DNA from: Thermotogota bacterium | GTDB lineage: Bacteria; Thermotogota; Thermotogae; Petrotogales; Petrotogaceae | Reading direction: 5' to 3' | DNA length: 55,976 nt | NCBI GenBank assembly: GCA_029780115.1 | Contig: JAKOZG010000011.1 | Span: 1 to 55,976 of the forward strand | Shown here: in pieces, positions 25,851-35,146 of the stretch | Numbering within the stretch: position 1 is the stretch's first letter | Layout: every line of letters starts with the position of its first letter | Translations under genes and position numbers: made by a program | The notes under the pieces: generated by a model | What the model was told of the DNA's origin: nothing | Databases searched by the model: none | What the model saw: only the letters and a program-made list of their open reading frames with translations

Positions 25851-25892
25851 AGCGTCTAATCGTCTTTTATGATGATTAGACGCTTTTATTTT
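25851..25892 (+). terminator. Rho-independent terminator after 25229 gene
   Basis: An 11-bp stem, AGCGTCTAATC (25851-25861) with GATTAGACGCT (25874-25884), is followed by TTTATTTT. It ends the chemoreceptor transcript before the ornithine operon. Confidence 0.9.
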
Positions 25893-25986
25893 AGGATAAC
25901 GACTATTTATAGAGATTGAGAAATGTTACTATAAATTGTAAAATGTATTATGAGGATGAAAAATATTTCATAAGGGGGTTATTTTT

Positions 25987-27003
25987 ATGTATAGGGTTGC
26001 AATTTGGGGTTTTGGAGCTATGGGAAGTGGAATAGCAAGGAATGTTTTGAGTAAATATGACTTACAATTAGTTGGAGTTTATGATATTAGAGAAGAATAT
26101 ATTAATAGAGATGTAGGAGAACTATTAGGTTTGGGAAAAACAGGAATTAAAGTCTTTGATAATCCCGAAAAAATGATCGTTGAAACTAATCCCGACCTTG
26201 TTGTAATAGCAACCTCTTCTTTCATATCGAATGTAAAAGACCAAATAATTACAGTTTTAAGAAATAATGTGAATGTCATTACAATAGCAGAAGAAATGGC
26301 TTACCCTTTTTACACGGATATAGAAGCTGCTAATGAAATCAACAATGTAGCTGTTAGACACAATATGAGTGTTTTGGGAACAGGTATAAATCCTGGTTTT
26401 GTTCTTGATACGTTAATAATAACCCTGACGGGAGCTTGTTTAAACGTTAGAAAGATAAAGGCTTCAAGAATAAACGATCTTTCTCCTTTTGGGCCCACAG
26501 TGATGCAGACTCAAGGTGTAGGTTCGACACCTGAAGAGTTTGAAAAAGGGATTAGAAATGGCTCGATAGTTGGCCATATAGGATTTGAACAATCTATAGA
26601 TATGATTGCGGATGCTTTAGAATGGAATATTACCCACATTGAAGAAACTAGAGAACCAATAATTTCAAGTGTTGTAAGAGAAACAAAATATGTAAGGGTA
26701 GAACCAGGAATGGTTGCTGGTTGTAAGCATATTGCTAAGGCATACTCAGAAGATAAATTGATAATCGAATTAGAACATCCTCAACAAATTCTACCTGAAC
26801 TTGAAGATATTGAAACTGGTGATTATATTAATATTGAAGGTAATCCTAATATTTCTTTATCAATAAAACCAGAGATTCCTGGAGGTAAGGGTACTATAGC
26901 CATTGCTACTAATATGATACCAAGTGTTATAGAAGCGGAACCTGGATTAGTAACTATGTCTGATTTACCTATTCCAAGAGCGTTAATAGGGGAATTTTAT
27001 TGA
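25987..27003 (+). CDS. ord: 2,4-diaminopentanoate dehydrogenase
   Basis: A 338-residue NAD(P)-dependent enzyme that oxidatively deaminates (2R,4S)-2,4-diaminopentanoate to 2-amino-4-oxopentanoate in ornithine fermentation. The N-terminus has a Rossmann start, [14 protein letters not shown]. The NPGFVLD and [18 protein letters not shown] segments and the 338-residue length fit clostridial Ord. Behind AAGGGGG, it opens the operon with ortA 13 bases downstream. No regulatory palindrome was evident in the 100 bases upstream. Confidence 0.92.
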   Translation: MYRVAIWGFGAMGSGIARNVLSKYDLQLVGVYDIREEYINRDVGELLGLGKTGIKVFDNPEKMIVETNPDLVVIATSSFISNVKDQIITVLRNNVNVITIAEEMAYPFYTDIEAANEINNVAVRHNMSVLGTGINPGFVLDTLIITLTGACLNVRKIKASRINDLSPFGPTVMQTQGVGSTPEEFEKGIRNGSIVGHIGFEQSIDMIADALEWNITHIEETREPIISSVVRETKYVRVEPGMVAGCKHIAKAYSEDKLIIELEHPQQILPELEDIETGDYINIEGNPNISLSIKPEIPGGKGTIAIATNMIPSVIEAEPGLVTMSDLPIPRALIGEFY

Positions 27004-27016
27004 AAGGGGAGATTTT

Positions 27017-27319
27017 ATGAAAGCCAAAAAAGGAGATTGGGTTCAGATTCACTTTGTTGCTTTGAAACCTCAAGAAAGGTCAGAACACTTACCAGAAGAT
27101 ACAAAAAAAGTCCCTTTTGAAATCCGCATAAAAGGATTTTTGCAAAATGATCAAGCTAGTATAGGTGATTTAGTTGTTATAAAAACTCCTATAGGCAGAA
27201 TTGTTGAAGGGAACTTGGAAAAGATAAATCCGAAATATGAGCATAATTTTGGAGAGCCCATTGCTGAACTTTTAGAAATAACTTTGGATTCACTTTTTGA
27301 AGGTGATAGAAATGGATAA
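27017..27319 (+). CDS. ortA: 2-amino-4-ketopentanoate thiolase alpha subunit
   Basis: A 100-residue small subunit of the PLP-dependent thiolase that splits 2-amino-4-oxopentanoate with CoA into acetyl-CoA and D-alanine. The start KAKKGDWVQIHFVAL and the HNFGEPIAELLEI end are the conserved parts of OrtA. It lies between ord and ortB and its last 8 bases overlap ortB, as expected for subunits made together. Confidence 0.92.
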   Translation: MKAKKGDWVQIHFVALKPQERSEHLPEDTKKVPFEIRIKGFLQNDQASIGDLVVIKTPIGRIVEGNLEKINPKYEHNFGEPIAELLEITLDSLFEGDRNG

Positions 27320-28721
27320 ATCTTATGAAGCTATAATGAACAGGCAAACAGAAATAATTAGAAAATCAATTGGTGTTGACTACGACAAATTTGAAATTGA
27401 AGGTATAGCATTTGATTATCAAAAGATGATGAAAGAAGCTGGTTATACAATAGCCGAAGTACAGAAAATACAAAGAGAAACTGCAGTTGGGAATACACCT
27501 TTAGTTGAATTGAAAAATATAAATGCCTTGGTTAGAAAGAATTCTGATAGGGGCAAAGGTGCGAGAATATTCATAAAAGATGAACAAACAAATCCTTCAG
27601 GATCGTTTAAAGATAGAAGAGCATCTGTAAGTGTATATAGGGCTAAAGAATTGGGCTACAAAGGAGTTATTGCGGCAACAAGTGGTAACTATGGTGCAGC
27701 TGTTGCATCTCAAGCGGCTAAAAGAGGTTTAAAATCGATAATTGTTCAAGAATGTTTTGATTCAAGGGGTGTTGGCCAACCAGAGATTTTAGAGAAAGAA
27801 AGGTCATGTGCCGCATATGGAAGCGAGATAGTTCAAACTACAGTTGGACCAGAATTGTTTTATTATACATTGTTGCTTTTGGAAGAGACTGGCTTTTTTA
27901 ATGCCTCTCTTTATTCTCCTTATGCAATAGCCGGAATAGAGACTTTGGGTTGGGAAATTGCTAAACAAACCCAACAAATTACAGGTAGATTTCCTGATGT
28001 TGTTGTTAGCACTCATGCAGGTGGAGGTTTAACCACAGGTACAGCAAGAGGCCTCCAAAAAGCTGGGGCGACTAATACCATAATAGTTGGTGCAAGTGTG
28101 GATCTTAGAGGTCTTCATATGGCTTCTGATAATGATTTTAATAGAAAATCATTTACAACAGGACACACAGGGTTTGGTATTCCTTTTGCAGTGTTTCCAG
28201 ATAGATCTGATGTTCCAAGAAATGCTGCTAGAGTTCTCAGATATATGGACAGATATGTCCTTGTTACACAAGGAGAAGTCTTCTATATGACAGAATTGCT
28301 TGCAAAGTTAGAAGGGCTTCAAAGGGGACCTGCTGGAAATACCTCATTAGCTGCTGCTTTTGCCTTAGCAAGAGAAATGAACGAAGATGAGATAATAGTT
28401 GTTAATGAAACTGAATATACAGGCGCAGGAAAATTACCTAGTGCTCAATTAACATTTGCAAAACAAAACAACATCGAAGTAAAAAAAGGAGATCCGATAA
28501 AAGAGGATAAACCCGGCGAAAGGATAGTAATTCCAGAGAGTCCTTTACAGATCGGTTATATAGAAATACCAATGATGCAATTAAAAGAATCATATATAAA
28601 TCAACTTTTTAAAAGATTAAATAAAACAGAATTTACTAGAAAAGAAATAGAATTTATTGCAGAAGACATCAGAGAAAGTGTTGGAACGGTCCAAAAATTG
28701 ATAGAAAAACTAAGGGCATAA
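27312..28721 (+). CDS. ortB: 2-amino-4-ketopentanoate thiolase beta subunit
   Basis: A 469-residue PLP subunit of the fold-II (threonine-synthase-like) group. PLP lysine lies in NPSGSFKDRRAS; the phosphate-binding loop is probably the STHAGGGLTTG segment, and TSGNYGAAVA is also conserved. The start is set at ATG 27312 behind AAGGTGAT rather than at an upstream TTG. It forms the catalytic partner of OrtA and generates acetyl-CoA for energy. Confidence 0.93.
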   Translation: MDKSYEAIMNRQTEIIRKSIGVDYDKFEIEGIAFDYQKMMKEAGYTIAEVQKIQRETAVGNTPLVELKNINALVRKNSDRGKGARIFIKDEQTNPSGSFKDRRASVSVYRAKELGYKGVIAATSGNYGAAVASQAAKRGLKSIIVQECFDSRGVGQPEILEKERSCAAYGSEIVQTTVGPELFYYTLLLLEETGFFNASLYSPYAIAGIETLGWEIAKQTQQITGRFPDVVVSTHAGGGLTTGTARGLQKAGATNTIIVGASVDLRGLHMASDNDFNRKSFTTGHTGFGIPFAVFPDRSDVPRNAARVLRYMDRYVLVTQGEVFYMTELLAKLEGLQRGPAGNTSLAAAFALAREMNEDEIIVVNETEYTGAGKLPSAQLTFAKQNNIEVKKGDPIKEDKPGERIVIPESPLQIGYIEIPMMQLKESYINQLFKRLNKTEFTRKEIEFIAEDIRESVGTVQKLIEKLRA

Positions 28722-28743
28722 TTTTTTATGTGAGGTGTTGTTT

Positions 28744-29130
28744 ATGAAAGAAAGACCAGATGATTTTATTGAGAGGTCAGAGAAACTGCAACACATGACA
28801 GATGAAGAGTTGAATAAATACTTTTGGGAACTTGCAGAAAGGGTGGTAGAACCTTTAGTAGAACTAGCTCAAACGCATACTTCTCCCTCAATAGAGAGAT
28901 CTGTGCTGCTTAGAATGGGATTCAACTCGTTGCAAGCAAAGGCTCTTGTTGAAAGAATTTCTCAAGAAAGACTTTTGTCAAAAGGTGCGGGTAATGTTGT
29001 ATATCAACTTGCGAATCTAAAAAATATTGATATCTTGCAAGCTGGAGAAGAACTAATAAAAGGAAATTATTGGGAAGAAGTAGAAAATTTATTCAAAGGT
29101 GGGAGTACAGATGAAACTTCAACCAAATGA
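28744..29130 (+). CDS. oraS: D-ornithine 4,5-aminomutase small subunit
   Basis: A 128-residue subunit required by the adenosylcobalamin/PLP aminomutase that turns D-ornithine into 2,4-diaminopentanoate. KERPDDFIERSEKLQHMTDE and the SIERSVLLRMGFNS segment match the OraS family. ATG 28744 sits behind GAGGTG; an upstream TTG at 28735 is less likely. Its last 20 bases overlap oraE. Confidence 0.92.
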   Translation: MKERPDDFIERSEKLQHMTDEELNKYFWELAERVVEPLVELAQTHTSPSIERSVLLRMGFNSLQAKALVERISQERLLSKGAGNVVYQLANLKNIDILQAGEELIKGNYWEEVENLFKGGSTDETSTK

Positions 29131-31294
29131 AAAGATAAATATAGAAGAAATATTAAAAGATCTAGAAAATTATTCCCCAAAAAGAAAAGGGTGGACTTGG
29201 AGAAAAAAATTACCAGAAGGGATAAAAAAAAGTGATTTTGAATATTATCAAATAAGTGAAGATTTAAAAAATTCTATTCCCCTACCTTCTGCTCACTATT
29301 TTGAAAGCATTGATCCACAACCTGATACTGTAATAACGTCAGAAATAGCCTCAGGCAGATTTGAAGAGGATATACGAAGGATGAGAATGGCTGCATGGCA
29401 TGGAGCAGATCATATAATGGTTATTAGAACATTAGGTCAAAGTCATGTTGATGGTCTTCTAGAAGGAACTCCAGAAGGAACTGGGGGTATACCAATAACT
29501 AGGAAGCAGCTTAGAGCTACTAGAAAGGCTTTAGATCTCATAGAAGAGGAGGTAGGTAGAGAAATAAATCTTCATAGTTATGTATCAGGGGTAGCGGGTC
29601 CCGAGATTGCTGTTCTTTTTGCTGAAGAGGGAGTAAATGGGGCACACCAAGATCCCCAATATAACATCTTGTATAGAGGGATAAATCCTGTAAGGTCTAT
29701 TGTAGACGCTGCTGTTGCAAAGAAGATTATGGCTTGTGCTAATATGCTTCAAATAGATGGGGCACATAACGCCAATGCTTCTGCTAAAAAAGCCAGAAAT
29801 GTGATGCCAGAATTACTTGTACAGCATGCAATAAATTCGTTATTTTCTTTAAAAGTTGGAATGAAGAAAGAAAATATTGCTTTGTCAACCGTGCCACCGG
29901 TTGTTTCGCCTTCACCAGAATTTAGAATAAATTTAGTGTATGCAGTAACCTTAAGGGAATTATTTAATGGATATAAATTTAGGGCCCAAATGAACACAAG
30001 GTATATTGAGTCAGATTTGTTTGATGCTACCAGGATTCATGTTTTAAATACAATGATATCAAGATTAACATCTGCTGATATACAATCAACAATTACCCCT
30101 GACGAAGGTCGAAACGTTCCATGGCATATTAATTCTATAAGAGGTGTTGAAACCGCTAAGCATACCTTAATATCTGCAGATGGGATAAAAAAATATGTCA
30201 AACTTGATGAGGGAAAAATAAGGGAAGAAGTTAGGGAATTAAAGATGAGAGCTATCTTGATGCTTGAAGAAATTATTGAAATGGGAGGTTATTTTGAGGC
30301 GCTAGAAAATGGTATGTTCGTTGACAACGGTTTTTACCCAGAAAGAGCAGGAGATGGCATCGTCAGATCTAAGAATGGAGAAATTGCTGTAGGAACTGTT
30401 GTACCAAGAGATAAAGACTATATGGCACCAGTATGTGAACATTTTGGGTACAATAATTTACCCAAAAATATCGAAAAACCTTGTGATTTAATTGACGGAT
30501 GTACGTTACATAAAAGAGAAAAGATTCAGTATATAGATGAATTAGACGAAGAAGATAATGTTGAAAAAAGGCTTTCTGAAATAAAAGAATATAAAAGTCA
30601 AAATCTTGTAAAACCGGAAGTTGAATGGAGTTATGATGGATGGATACAAATAGATATGACTATACCAGAACCTGAAGATTATGCACAAGCAGCCGCAATA
30701 GAGATATGTAAACGAATGGGCTTAGAAGAGATACAAGTTATAGGTAAAAAAATTTTGCATCCTGCTGAAGGTACTTATTTAGAGTTGAAAGGAAAGGTTC
30801 CTTTTTTTGTTAAAAAAGATGAATTACAACTTCCAAAGAAAGAAGAATTACTTGATGATGAAGAACTTTTCAACTTTTTTAGTAAACATAAAGTCAAAGT
30901 TGTGGCAGGTACCATCGGAAATGACGAACATAATATTGGAATAAGGGAAATTTTAGATATAAAACATGGTGGTATAGAAAAATATGGCATAAGTTATGTA
31001 TACTTAGGTACCTCAGTTCCGCCAGAAAAGATTATAGATGCAGCAATAGAAGTAGGTGCACAAGCAATACTGGCTTCTATGATAATTACCCATAACGATG
31101 TTCATATTCAGAACATGATAAAATTACATCAAATAGCCGTTGAAAAAGGAGTAAGAGATAAAATATTAATAATAGTAGGAGGGACTCAAATAACTAATGA
31201 TTTAGCTGTTAAAAACTATATGGATGCAGGGTTTGGAAGAGGTACTACCGGTAAACATGTTGCAACTTTTTTAGCTAAAAAGTTAAAAGATTAA
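29111..31294 (+). CDS. oraE: D-ornithine 4,5-aminomutase large subunit
   Basis: A 727-residue catalytic subunit. The TIM-barrel part holds the PLP/substrate site (ADHIMVIRTLGQSHVDG, EVGREINLHSYVSG). The C-terminal Rossmann-like domain binds cobalamin base-off, with D-E-H-N-I-G carrying the lower axial histidine, then SYVYLGTSVPPEKI. ATG 29111 overlaps oraS and has GGTGGGAG upstream. With orr at 47038-48105 the whole route from L-ornithine to alanine and acetyl-CoA is encoded here. A terminator follows. Confidence 0.95.
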   Translation: MKLQPNEKINIEEILKDLENYSPKRKGWTWRKKLPEGIKKSDFEYYQISEDLKNSIPLPSAHYFESIDPQPDTVITSEIASGRFEEDIRRMRMAAWHGADHIMVIRTLGQSHVDGLLEGTPEGTGGIPITRKQLRATRKALDLIEEEVGREINLHSYVSGVAGPEIAVLFAEEGVNGAHQDPQYNILYRGINPVRSIVDAAVAKKIMACANMLQIDGAHNANASAKKARNVMPELLVQHAINSLFSLKVGMKKENIALSTVPPVVSPSPEFRINLVYAVTLRELFNGYKFRAQMNTRYIESDLFDATRIHVLNTMISRLTSADIQSTITPDEGRNVPWHINSIRGVETAKHTLISADGIKKYVKLDEGKIREEVRELKMRAILMLEEIIEMGGYFEALENGMFVDNGFYPERAGDGIVRSKNGEIAVGTVVPRDKDYMAPVCEHFGYNNLPKNIEKPCDLIDGCTLHKREKIQYIDELDEEDNVEKRLSEIKEYKSQNLVKPEVEWSYDGWIQIDMTIPEPEDYAQAAAIEICKRMGLEEIQVIGKKILHPAEGTYLELKGKVPFFVKKDELQLPKKEELLDDEELFNFFSKHKVKVVAGTIGNDEHNIGIREILDIKHGGIEKYGISYVYLGTSVPPEKIIDAAIEVGAQAILASMIITHNDVHIQNMIKLHQIAVEKGVRDKILIIVGGTQITNDLAVKNYMDAGFGRGTTGKHVATFLAKKLKD

Positions 31295-31330
31295 ACTGTT
31301 TAAAAAAACAATATAAATAAATATTTTTTA

Positions 31331-31370
31331 AATATAATTAGGGTCTTTCGGTCCCTAATTATATTTTTCG
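31331..31370 (+). terminator. Terminator of the ornithine operon
   Basis: A 13-bp stem AATATAATTAGGG (31331-31343) and CCCTAATTATATT (31353-31365), loop TCTTTCGGT, then a T-run. Placed 36 bases after oraE. Confidence 0.9.
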
Positions 31371-31462
31371 TATGTAAATACAGAATTTTAGCCATTATAT
31401 CATTTATTTTTGATATAATAAAATAAATATAAAATTTTTATATTTATTTTAGCCTAATTAGC

Positions 31463-31640
31463 CACAGAAGTCACCCACTTCTATAAGGGAAGTAGTTCAC
31501 AAATAGATCTAATATTATTAAAGGGTTGAGAAATGATTTTAATTAGGTAAGAAGAGTTCTCGACGGGCAACAATTAAGGTTCTGAACAATGTGACGATCT
31601 TATAGAGTATTTCCATAACCCAAGTGGGTAAGGTATATTT
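31463..31640 (+). ncRNA. Structured RNA candidate upstream of dnaN (omega/HEARO-like or 6S-like)
   Basis: A non-coding stretch of about 175 nt with GC-richer islands and long-range pairing. ACCCACTT (31473-31480) pairs with AAGTGGGT (31622-31629), GGGAA (31487-31491) with TTTCC (31610-31614) and AGATC (31505-31509) with GATCT (31596-31600), so 5' and 3' ends close onto each other. The 5' part (AGAAG..CCCACTTCT) resembles the hairpin at the 3' end of the iscB gene at 54.7 kb, and GTAGTTCAC is a form often seen at IS200/IS605-type ends. It could thus be an iscB guide (omega/HEARO) RNA left without its gene. A 6S RNA or a dnaN leader are the alternatives. No iscB sequence follows; dnaN does. Confidence 0.45.
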
Positions 31641-31660
31641 TTAAAAGGAGGAGGAAAATA

Positions 31661-32773
31661 ATGGGTTTTCAAATAAACACTAAAGTTCTGAGAGATGCGG
31701 TGGAACTTGCTAATAATGCAGTTTCAAGAAAAACTACCAACCCTATTTTAAGTGGTGTAAAATTATATCTTGAAGATAATGTGTTGCACATCTTTACAAC
31801 CGATTTACAAACAGGTTTTCATAAGTGGCTTAAAGTAGAGGATGCCGATGGTCCATTTTCAACTGTCGTCGAGCAGAGGGTTTTTTTAGAGATATTATCA
31901 AGTCTTTCTTCAGAAACTGTGAGAATAGATTTAGATGGCGTAGTTAAATTATCAGGAGGAAATTCTAATTTTAAACTTCCAATGATGGATCCTGAAGAAT
32001 TTCCTGCTTTAACTTTTGATGTTTCGGGTAACGCGATTTTATTAGATAAAAATATTATTTCTACGATGATAGATAAGGTGTTATTTTGTGTTCTAAAAGA
32101 TAGTTCTCCTTTATCAAGAAATTTGAACTCTGTTTACTGGGATTTTCGAAGAAGTGGCTTTTTAAACCTGGTAACTTCAGATTCTTTTAGACTGGCTTTA
32201 TCTGAAATTGAAGTGGGCGAAGAAAATCTACTTTCACCTTTTCTTTTATCATTAAGAAGTATGGAAGAGTTAAGATTGATATTATCTTCTTCTAAAACCG
32301 AAAAGATAGAAATCATTCAAAGTGGTTCGCAAGTTCTTTTTAACTTTGAAGATGATGATTTACAATTAATTTTTAATACGGTAGAGGCAGAATTTCCAGA
32401 TTACCTATCGATTATTCCTCAAAGTTTTATAACCAAAATTAAAGCAAGGACCTCTGATTTTTTATACATAATGAAGAGGATGTCTATAGTTTCTGGAAAA
32501 GAAGAATATACTTTATTGAATATAAAAGATGGGCTTATCACTTGTTATTCTAGTTCACCTGATATAGGTGAAGCTAAAGAAGAGATAAAAGTTGAGCAAG
32601 AAGGAGAAAATATTGAAATAGCCTATTCTCCAAGGTTTTTTAGAGAAGCTTTAGAAAAAATAGAAACAGTAGAGTTTGAATTTAATATTTCAGGTGATGA
32701 GCAACCTACTATTTTAAAGCCTCTTGAAGACAATAGTTACATGTATATCATTATGCCGAAAAGGAAAGCTTAA
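31661..32773 (+). CDS. dnaN: DNA polymerase III beta sliding clamp
   Basis: A 370-residue ring-forming processivity clamp. GFQINTKVLRDAVELANNAV and TNPILSGVKLYLED start the first of three clamp domains, and the C-terminal YIIMPKRK ends the third (the usual M-P-x-R/K pocket). ATG 31661 follows AAAGGAGGAGG. First gene of dnaN-ispF-nfi-MFS, with ispF four bases later. It is not beside dnaA or an origin here. Confidence 0.95.
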   Translation: MGFQINTKVLRDAVELANNAVSRKTTNPILSGVKLYLEDNVLHIFTTDLQTGFHKWLKVEDADGPFSTVVEQRVFLEILSSLSSETVRIDLDGVVKLSGGNSNFKLPMMDPEEFPALTFDVSGNAILLDKNIISTMIDKVLFCVLKDSSPLSRNLNSVYWDFRRSGFLNLVTSDSFRLALSEIEVGEENLLSPFLLSLRSMEELRLILSSSKTEKIEIIQSGSQVLFNFEDDDLQLIFNTVEAEFPDYLSIIPQSFITKIKARTSDFLYIMKRMSIVSGKEEYTLLNIKDGLITCYSSSPDIGEAKEEIKVEQEGENIEIAYSPRFFREALEKIETVEFEFNISGDEQPTILKPLEDNSYMYIIMPKRKA

Positions 32774-32777
32774 ATTA

Positions 32778-33266
32778 ATGTTGAAAATAGGTTTTGGTTA
32801 CGATGTTCATCCTTTTGAACAAAATAGAAAATTGATAGTCGGTGGCGTGGAAATTAAACATCCTAAAGATATTGGATTATATGGGCATTCAGATGCCGAT
32901 GTTTTGTTTCACGCTTTAATAGATGCATTATTAGGAATGTGTGGGATGGGTTCGATAGGGGAATTATTTCCTGAGACGGATGAATATAAAAACATTAATA
33001 GTAGGGTTCTTTTAGATAAGACATGTTTATTTATAAGCAAGAAATACAGAGTGACTATAAACAACATAGACTGTACAGTTATTTCAAAGAGCGTGAGAAT
33101 TGCTCCTGTGGTAGAAGATATGAAAAATAATATATCTCAAATAATTAAGATACCTACGAATATGATTAGTATAAAAGGAAAAAGTGGCAATGGGCTTGGA
33201 ATAGGCGGGACTGACCAAGGAATAGAGGCATATTGTGTTGTTCTAGGTGATATTATTGAAATATAG
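32778..33266 (+). CDS. ispF: 2-C-methyl-D-erythritol 2,4-cyclodiphosphate synthase
   Basis: A 162-residue MEP-pathway enzyme for isoprenoid precursors. The metal-binding GYDVHPF and GHSDADVLFHALIDALLG are intact, as is FPETDEYK. ATG 32778 lies four bases after dnaN; the stop overlaps the next gene. It cyclises CDP-ME 2-phosphate. Confidence 0.96.
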   Translation: MLKIGFGYDVHPFEQNRKLIVGGVEIKHPKDIGLYGHSDADVLFHALIDALLGMCGMGSIGELFPETDEYKNINSRVLLDKTCLFISKKYRVTINNIDCTVISKSVRIAPVVEDMKNNISQIIKIPTNMISIKGKSGNGLGIGGTDQGIEAYCVVLGDIIEI

Positions 33267-33930
33267 AAAAATTCATGATTTTGAATTAACAAGAGAAGAA
33301 ATGATTCTCATTCAAGAAAAACTATCACAAGAAGTTGAAATTATTTCTTACAAAGGCGTTCCCAAGATAGTTAGTGGAGTAGATCTATCTTTCCAAAGAG
33401 ATAAGGCGATTGCTGTTATCGTAACGTTTGACTATGAAAGCCTTTCTTTGATAGATTTGACATGGGCAATCGATTTTGTAAAGGTTTCATATATGCCTGG
33501 ATTTCTCGCTTTCAGAGAATTGCCAATATTTTTAAAGGCTTGGGAAAAACTTCAATGTGAGCCGGATATTGTATTTTTTGACGGTCAGGGTTATGCCCAT
33601 CCTCGAAGAATGGGGCTTGCTACTCATGCTTCTTTTTTTATTGAAAAACCAACAATAGGCATAGCAAAATCAAAATTAATAGGTGATTTTGTAGAACCTG
33701 GATACAAAAAAGGAGATTATTCTTTTTTGTATCATAAAAACGAAAAGATAGGGATTGTTTTAAGAACCAAAGATAAAGTAAAACCAGTTTTTATTTCTCC
33801 AGGAAATTGGTTAGATTTTAACGACTCACTTGAGTTTACGTTGCATTTTTGCACAAAGTATAGGGTTCCAGAAATAACAAGGATAGCACATTTGTATACT
33901 CAAAATTTAAAAGAGAGGGAGCTTTTGTGA
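33256..33930 (+). CDS. nfi: Endonuclease V
   Basis: A DNA repair nuclease for deaminated bases (inosine). GVDLSFQ carries the first catalytic Asp; YMPGFLAFRELP and FFDGQGYAHPRRMGLATHAS are the signature motifs, with the second acidic residue in DGQG. TTG 33256 behind AGGTGAT is favoured; GTG 33247 is possible. Overlaps ispF by about 11 bases and the MFS gene by four (GTGA). Confidence 0.95.
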   Translation: MKYRKIHDFELTREEMILIQEKLSQEVEIISYKGVPKIVSGVDLSFQRDKAIAVIVTFDYESLSLIDLTWAIDFVKVSYMPGFLAFRELPIFLKAWEKLQCEPDIVFFDGQGYAHPRRMGLATHASFFIEKPTIGIAKSKLIGDFVEPGYKKGDYSFLYHKNEKIGIVLRTKDKVKPVFISPGNWLDFNDSLEFTLHFCTKYRVPEITRIAHLYTQNLKERELL

Positions 33931-35060
33931 ACCAAAAAAATTCAAGAAATTTCATATACTTTACGATGGTTATTTTTTCAATGGTTATGAATACTCTTGC
34001 ACCGCTTATGACATCTATTCAAGAACGATTTTCAATTTCTGTTGCTGTATCTTCAATCCTACCTTTTATAAGTACTTTAGGAACGATGATTTCTAACTTT
34101 GTTGGAGGATTTTTCATAGCACAGATAGGATATAATTTTTTTATAATAGGTGCAATTATTATTCAGATTGTGGGTTTAATCTTGTTTGCTTTTGCGGTTA
34201 ATTTTCCTATGATAGTCATTGCAGTTTTTCTACTAGGCTTTGCTACTGGAGGTGTTTTTCTTACTCTAACCTCTTCATATTCACACTTAGATGGAAAATA
34301 TCAAAATTTTGGTATTTATAATGCTTTCTTTGGTTTTGGAGGTATCTTTGCGCCCCTTTTGGTTAGCCTTTTTTTAAGATTAAATTTGGATTTTAGGTTC
34401 ATCTATTTTTTCCATTTAGTGTTAGCTATTGTTATATTGATTTGGGTGTTATCCCTTAAACCTATCCCGAATATTAGATACGAAACAATTAAGTTTAAAG
34501 AAGCGCTTAATATAATAAGTAATAAATTTGTTTATTTGTCGTTACTTATATTTTTGTTGTATTCAGGAACAGAAATAGGAATAATTACATGGAGTGGTAA
34601 TTTATTCTACAATGTTTTCAATTATTCAAAAGAATTTTCTTCGATTGTCCTTAGTTTATTTTGGATAGTTTTTACATTTGGAAGATTACTTACAGAGTTT
34701 TTGAATAAAAAATTTACAGAATTGGGAACAATTATTTACTTTTCATCTTCAGTTATAATCAGCATTGCTCTTTTACTAATATTCAAACATTATATATTCT
34801 TTTTATTTGTTGGTTTCAGCTTATCGGCAATATTTCCTACCATTCAAAAATATACAAATCAACATCTTCCAAAGAAATGGTTAGGTATGTATAATGGGCT
34901 TGCATTTGGTTCAACTGGTGTTGGGGCTATGATTATATCAACATCTATGGGTGTTGTTGGTGAAAGAAACTTTGTTATATCGTATTTGATACCCTTTATA
35001 ACCTTTGCTTTAATTATTCTTGCTGCACAAAAATTAAGGATAGAAAAAGCACCTGAGTAA
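33927..35060 (+). CDS. Major facilitator superfamily transporter
   Basis: A 377-residue integral membrane protein with about 12 hydrophobic helices. It has the general features of MFS sugar/drug carriers (FVGGFFIAQIGYNFFIIG, LLGFATGGVFLTLTSSYS), including a weak central loop. Substrate cannot be told. GTG 33927 overlaps the nfi stop, implying coupling; the gene ends the dnaN run. Confidence 0.85.
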   Translation: MNQKNSRNFIYFTMVIFSMVMNTLAPLMTSIQERFSISVAVSSILPFISTLGTMISNFVGGFFIAQIGYNFFIIGAIIIQIVGLILFAFAVNFPMIVIAVFLLGFATGGVFLTLTSSYSHLDGKYQNFGIYNAFFGFGGIFAPLLVSLFLRLNLDFRFIYFFHLVLAIVILIWVLSLKPIPNIRYETIKFKEALNIISNKFVYLSLLIFLLYSGTEIGIITWSGNLFYNVFNYSKEFSSIVLSLFWIVFTFGRLLTEFLNKKFTELGTIIYFSSSVIISIALLLIFKHYIFFLFVGFSLSAIFPTIQKYTNQHLPKKWLGMYNGLAFGSTGVGAMIISTSMGVVGERNFVISYLIPFITFALIILAAQKLRIEKAPE

Positions 35061-35146
35061 TAACTTAAACTAAGAATCACATAATTCAATCAGATAATAA
35101 GATCGAATAAAATAGTTTTTGAAAAATCAAAAGGAGCTTAAAATGG

